Below, in pieces: positions 56,424 to 58,999 of a stretch of DNA of 58,999 nt. The notes under the pieces are model-generated. The model searched no databases. It was given only the letters and a program-made list of their open reading frames with translations, and was not told the origin of the DNA. Position 1 is the stretch's first letter. Every line of letters begins with the position of its first letter. Source of the stretch: an uncultured Opitutaceae bacterium (lineage in GTDB: Bacteria > Verrucomicrobiota > Verrucomicrobiia > Opitutales > Opitutaceae). The stretch spans positions 1 to 58,999 of the forward strand of contig CAITEC010000012.1 in assembly GCA_903891325.1 (NCBI GenBank), in the 5' to 3' direction. The translations under genes were made by a program, and so were the position numbers.

Positions 56424-57904
56424 TGCGTGGCCGTCCCCGTTGCAACGCGCATGATTTCCTCCTCCGTCCACGCCGCGCGCGGCCGAACCTCGACCAGTTC
56501 GCCGCGGCACATGACGCCGATCGTGTCGCAGAGCCCGACGAGCTCGGGAAGGTAGGAGCTCACAAGGAGGACGGCGCGCCCCGCGGCCGCCAGTTCGGCC
56601 ACCAGCTTGTAGATCTGCGCCTTGCTGCCCACATCGATGCCCCGGGTGGGTTCGTCGAGCAGGAAAATCCGTGCGGGGTGCTCGAGCAGTCGCGCGAAGG
56701 CGACCTTCTGCTGGGTGCCCCCGGAAAGCTCCCGGACAGGCTGCCCGGCGTCGCGGCACTTGACGCCCAGTTCGCCAATCCAGCGGCCCGCCGTGGCGCG
56801 CTGTCGCGCGGCGCCCACCCACCCGAAACGCCCAAAAGCCCCCATTTTTGTCATCGTGATATTGTCGGCAATCGAGCGCCCGAGCATCAGGCCCTCCTCC
56901 TTGCGGTTCTCGCTCAAAAATCCCAGTCCCTCCCGCCAGCGCTTCCGGGGAGCCGCCGGCCCGCGCAGGCCATTGACCACGCAGACCTCGCCGGAATCGA
57001 GCCGGTCCAGGCCGAAGATCCCCCTGAGCAGATCCGTCCTACCCGCCCCGATCAGCCCGGCCAAACCGAAGATTTCACCGGCCTTGAGCTGGAGATCGGC
57101 GCGCCGAAGCCGCGGCAGCCGCGCCGCGGCCCTGACCTCCAGGACGGTGGAACCTCGCGAATGTGCGGGCCGCGGGTAGAGATCGCTCACCGCCCGCCCT
57201 GTCATCAGCGTGACCAGCCCGTCCATACCCGTGTCCTTCATCGCGCCCGTGCCGACGGTCTCGCCATCCTTCAGGACGGTGTAACGGCCGGCCACCTGCC
57301 GGCACTCCTCGAGAAAATGGCTGATGTAGATCACGCTCACCCCCTGGCGGTGCAGGGAGGAGATCACTGAGAAAAGTTTTTCCGTGTCGGCCTGCGTGAG
57401 GCTGCTGGTGGGCTCATCCATGATCAGGACCTTGGGCCGGGTGAGAAGCGCCCGCGCGACCTCGATCACCTGCTGCTGTGCGATCGTGAAAAATCCGGCG
57501 GGGCGGTCCAGCGGGAGGTCGGCGTGCCCGAGCTGCGCCAGCGCATTGCGCGCGCGCTCCCGCGAAACACGCCGGTCGATCCATCCCAGCCGGGACGACT
57601 CGGCCCCCAGGAGGATGTTCTCCTGGACGCTCAGATGCAGGGCGAGGTTCAGCTCCTGGTAAATCATCGCCACACCCTTCAGGCGGGCATCGTGGGGATT
57701 CTCAGGGCAATAGGGTTCGCCGGCGATTTCCATCGAGCCCCCGTCGGCCCGGTGCGCGCCGCTTAGGATCTTCATCAGCGTGCTCTTGCCCGCTCCATTC
57801 TCCCCGATGAGCGCGTGCACCTCCCCCTCCCCGACCTCAAGGGACACCCTCCTGAGGGCCGCCGTCGCCCCAAAACTCTTCCGAATATCGGTCAGGCGAA
57901 GCAT
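56420..57904 (-). CDS. Sugar ABC transporter ATPase (RbsA/XylG type)
   Basis: The 494-residue protein is a double ATPase. Half one has Walker A GENGAGKSTLMKIL and Walker B LIMDEPTSSLT. Half two has the degenerate Walker A region GLIGAGRTDLLRGIFG, the signature LSGGTQQKVAFARLL and Walker B IFLLDEPTRGIDVG. This is the CUT2 class that serves monosaccharide importers. It begins in the last base of the binding-protein stop (TGATG), so the three genes are coupled. Confidence 0.93.
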   Translation of the reverse strand: MLRLTDIRKSFGATAALRRVSLEVGEGEVHALIGENGAGKSTLMKILSGAHRADGGSMEIAGEPYCPENPHDARLKGVAMIYQELNLALHLSVQENILLGAESSRLGWIDRRVSRERARNALAQLGHADLPLDRPAGFFTIAQQQVIEVARALLTRPKVLIMDEPTSSLTQADTEKLFSVISSLHRQGVSVIYISHFLEECRQVAGRYTVLKDGETVGTGAMKDTGMDGLVTLMTGRAVSDLYPRPAHSRGSTVLEVRAAARLPRLRRADLQLKAGEIFGLAGLIGAGRTDLLRGIFGLDRLDSGEVCVVNGLRGPAAPRKRWREGLGFLSENRKEEGLMLGRSIADNITMTKMGAFGRFGWVGAARQRATAGRWIGELGVKCRDAGQPVRELSGGTQQKVAFARLLEHPARIFLLDEPTRGIDVGSKAQIYKLVAELAAAGRAVLLVSSYLPELVGLCDTIGVMCRGELVEVRPRAAWTEEEIMRVATGTATQ

Positions 57905-58872
57905 CAGCGGTCGGCCGGGGGATGCAGCAGCGACTTGACCGCCGGTTCGTTTCGATTTTCCGGCGTGGCCAGCACAACGCCCGTGTCCGTGAACGCCGGG
58001 ACCTTCTCACCCCGCAGGACCGCGACGATGGTCTTCACCCCCAGGTAGCCCATCTTGAAGGGATTCTGGACCACCAGGCCCTGGATGTCGCCGGCGTCCA
58101 GCCCGCGGTCGAGGGTTTCGCCCGAGTCAAACCCGACAAACTTGACCTTCCCGCCCGCCAGCCCCGCGTCGCGGAGCGCAAGCAGCATTCCCGAGGCGGC
58201 CGACTCGTTGGACGCAAAGACCCCGGTCACCTCGCCGCCGAAACGGTTCAGGAGGTTCTCGGACACGCGGCGGGCGGTGTCCCGGGTCGCCCCGGCGTGC
58301 TGGTCGGTTGAAAGCAGCCGTATCCAGGGTAAACTGCCCTGCATCACCTCGAGGAATCCCGCCTCGCGCGCCTCGGTGCTCGCCGAACCGCCCGCGTACC
58401 GGAGCATGATGACCTTGCCGCGGCTCCCGAGAAGCACCCCCAGGCGCCGGGCCGCGATCCGCCCGCCCTCGCGGTTGTCCGTCGCGATGAATGCGGCCTG
58501 CGCCTTGGACTCCAGCCCCGAATCGATGATGACAACGGGAATGTGCGCGGCGGCCGCCTCCTCGACCGGTGCCACGAGCGCGCGGCTGTCGAGCGGCGCC
58601 AGGACGATCCCGTCCACCTGCCGCCCGATGAAGTTTTCCACGACCTGGACCTGCTGCTCCCGGTCGTCCTCGCGGAGCGGCCCCTTCCAGGTGATTTCAA
58701 CAGGGATGCCCGCGGCCGTGAGCTCCCGGGCCGCCTCGCGCGCCCCGGCGTGCACCGACTTCCAGTATTCGTGCGTCGTTCCCTTGGGAATGACAGCGAT
58801 TTGATAGCCGGCGGCGTTGGCGGCAGCCGATGCCAGCGCAAACGCGAAAAACGAAACCAGGGGTAGTCTCAT
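57904..58872 (-). CDS. Sugar ABC transporter substrate-binding protein
   Basis: The 322-residue protein has a signal peptide (MRLPLVSFFAFALASAAANA) and the periplasmic-binding-protein type I fold: IAVIPKGTTHEYWKSVHAGA at the start, DGIVLAPLDSRALVAPVEEA, FIATDNREGGRIAARRLG and GVFASNESAASGMLLALRDA. It binds a monosaccharide or related ligand; the exact one is unknown. It is the first gene of the importer operon, and the promoter should be in the short region above 58872, next to the family E hairpin. Confidence 0.92.
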   Translation of the reverse strand: MRLPLVSFFAFALASAAANAAGYQIAVIPKGTTHEYWKSVHAGAREAARELTAAGIPVEITWKGPLREDDREQQVQVVENFIGRQVDGIVLAPLDSRALVAPVEEAAAAHIPVVIIDSGLESKAQAAFIATDNREGGRIAARRLGVLLGSRGKVIMLRYAGGSASTEAREAGFLEVMQGSLPWIRLLSTDQHAGATRDTARRVSENLLNRFGGEVTGVFASNESAASGMLLALRDAGLAGGKVKFVGFDSGETLDRGLDAGDIQGLVVQNPFKMGYLGVKTIVAVLRGEKVPAFTDTGVVLATPENRNEPAVKSLLHPPADR

Positions 58873-58937
58873 GGGGCGTCCAAAGCCAAACAGGATGCGT
58901 TTCCGCTTTCAAGAAGTGTTAGGCGGCATCGCTTGAG

Positions 58938-58999
58938 GGTGGAGCGCGATCTCCGAGCGCGCTGAGCGACGATAGCCCAAACCAGCGCGCTCGGAGATC
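58938..58999. repeat. Family E hairpin, cut by the window end
   Basis: Positions 58938-58963 are the reverse complement of 118-143. After a 20-base loop, the forward arm begins again at 58984 (AGCGCGCTCGGAGATC) and runs off the window. The whole would be a hairpin with a stem of up to 26 pairs. It lies upstream of the sugar-importer operon. Confidence 0.7.

Overview
The window is GC-rich chromosomal DNA, most likely from a member of Verrucomicrobia close to Opitutaceae. Several things point there. One TonB-dependent receptor carries the VKLEAFEVTS box near its N-terminus, which is typical of Opitutaceae receptors. There is a fragment of the verrucomicrobial 'LLRAVGPSL' surface repeat, a DUF5069-type protein, a YezD-type protein, a DUF4450-type glycosidase-like enzyme, a Tat-exported heparinase-like lyase, and many long intergenic inverted repeats. 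I could not run a search, so the assignment rests on recognition of families.

Layout. 0.1-2.2 kb: exported polysaccharide lyase (minus). 2.3-4.4 kb: a small accessory patch with a Phd/VapC module, a HicB gene followed by a frameshifted hicA, and a HEPN-motif protein. 4.5-20 kb: mostly housekeeping genes: glgA, RNase R, a DUF5069 protein, a family-B DNA polymerase with a small membrane protein and a candidate 6S RNA, proS, clpS, argA, a histidine-rich membrane protein and secreted MsrB. Nearly every intergenic gap here holds an inverted-repeat element (families A-D below). 20.2-35.3 kb: ten tightly packed minus-strand genes: response regulator, TonB receptor, YfiR-like protein, CHASE8-like hybrid kinase, receiver-kinase, DUF4450 enzyme, LctP permease, GlcD, GlcE and GlcF. 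35.4-39.3 kb: an outer-membrane protein, an orphan acyl carrier protein, a second TonB receptor and a small membrane protein. 39.4-45.2 kb: a second accessory patch with a gene remnant, an RHH/Fic module, two GNAT acetyltransferases, a methyltransferase and orphan proteins; part of it lies between two copies of an imperfect ~25-bp direct repeat. 45.2-53.5 kb: DsbD-like reductase, a large TonB receptor with a Tat-exported amidohydrolase, and an overlapping trio of YezD-like protein, degenerate M14 paralogue and intact M14 peptidase. 53.8 kb: tRNA with CAT anticodon. 53.9-58.9 kb: single-domain response regulator, lipoprotein, heptose-phosphate adenylyltransferase and a sugar ABC importer (binding protein, ATPase, permease).

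How the genes may work together. The 20.2-35.3 kb cluster has gaps of 1-64 bases or overlaps throughout, so it reads as one transcription unit joining an outer-membrane receptor and phosphorelay to a glycan-active enzyme and to lactate/glycolate uptake and oxidation. That link is an inference from gene order. The most unusual DNA-level signal is the repeat set. Family A has two copies with a nearly identical core of about 100 bases, but outer arms that are unrelated between copies while being self-complementary within each copy. Family D has four ~140-156-base copies in separate gaps within 5.2 kb. Families B and C are a heptamer repeat and a hairpin next to gene ends.
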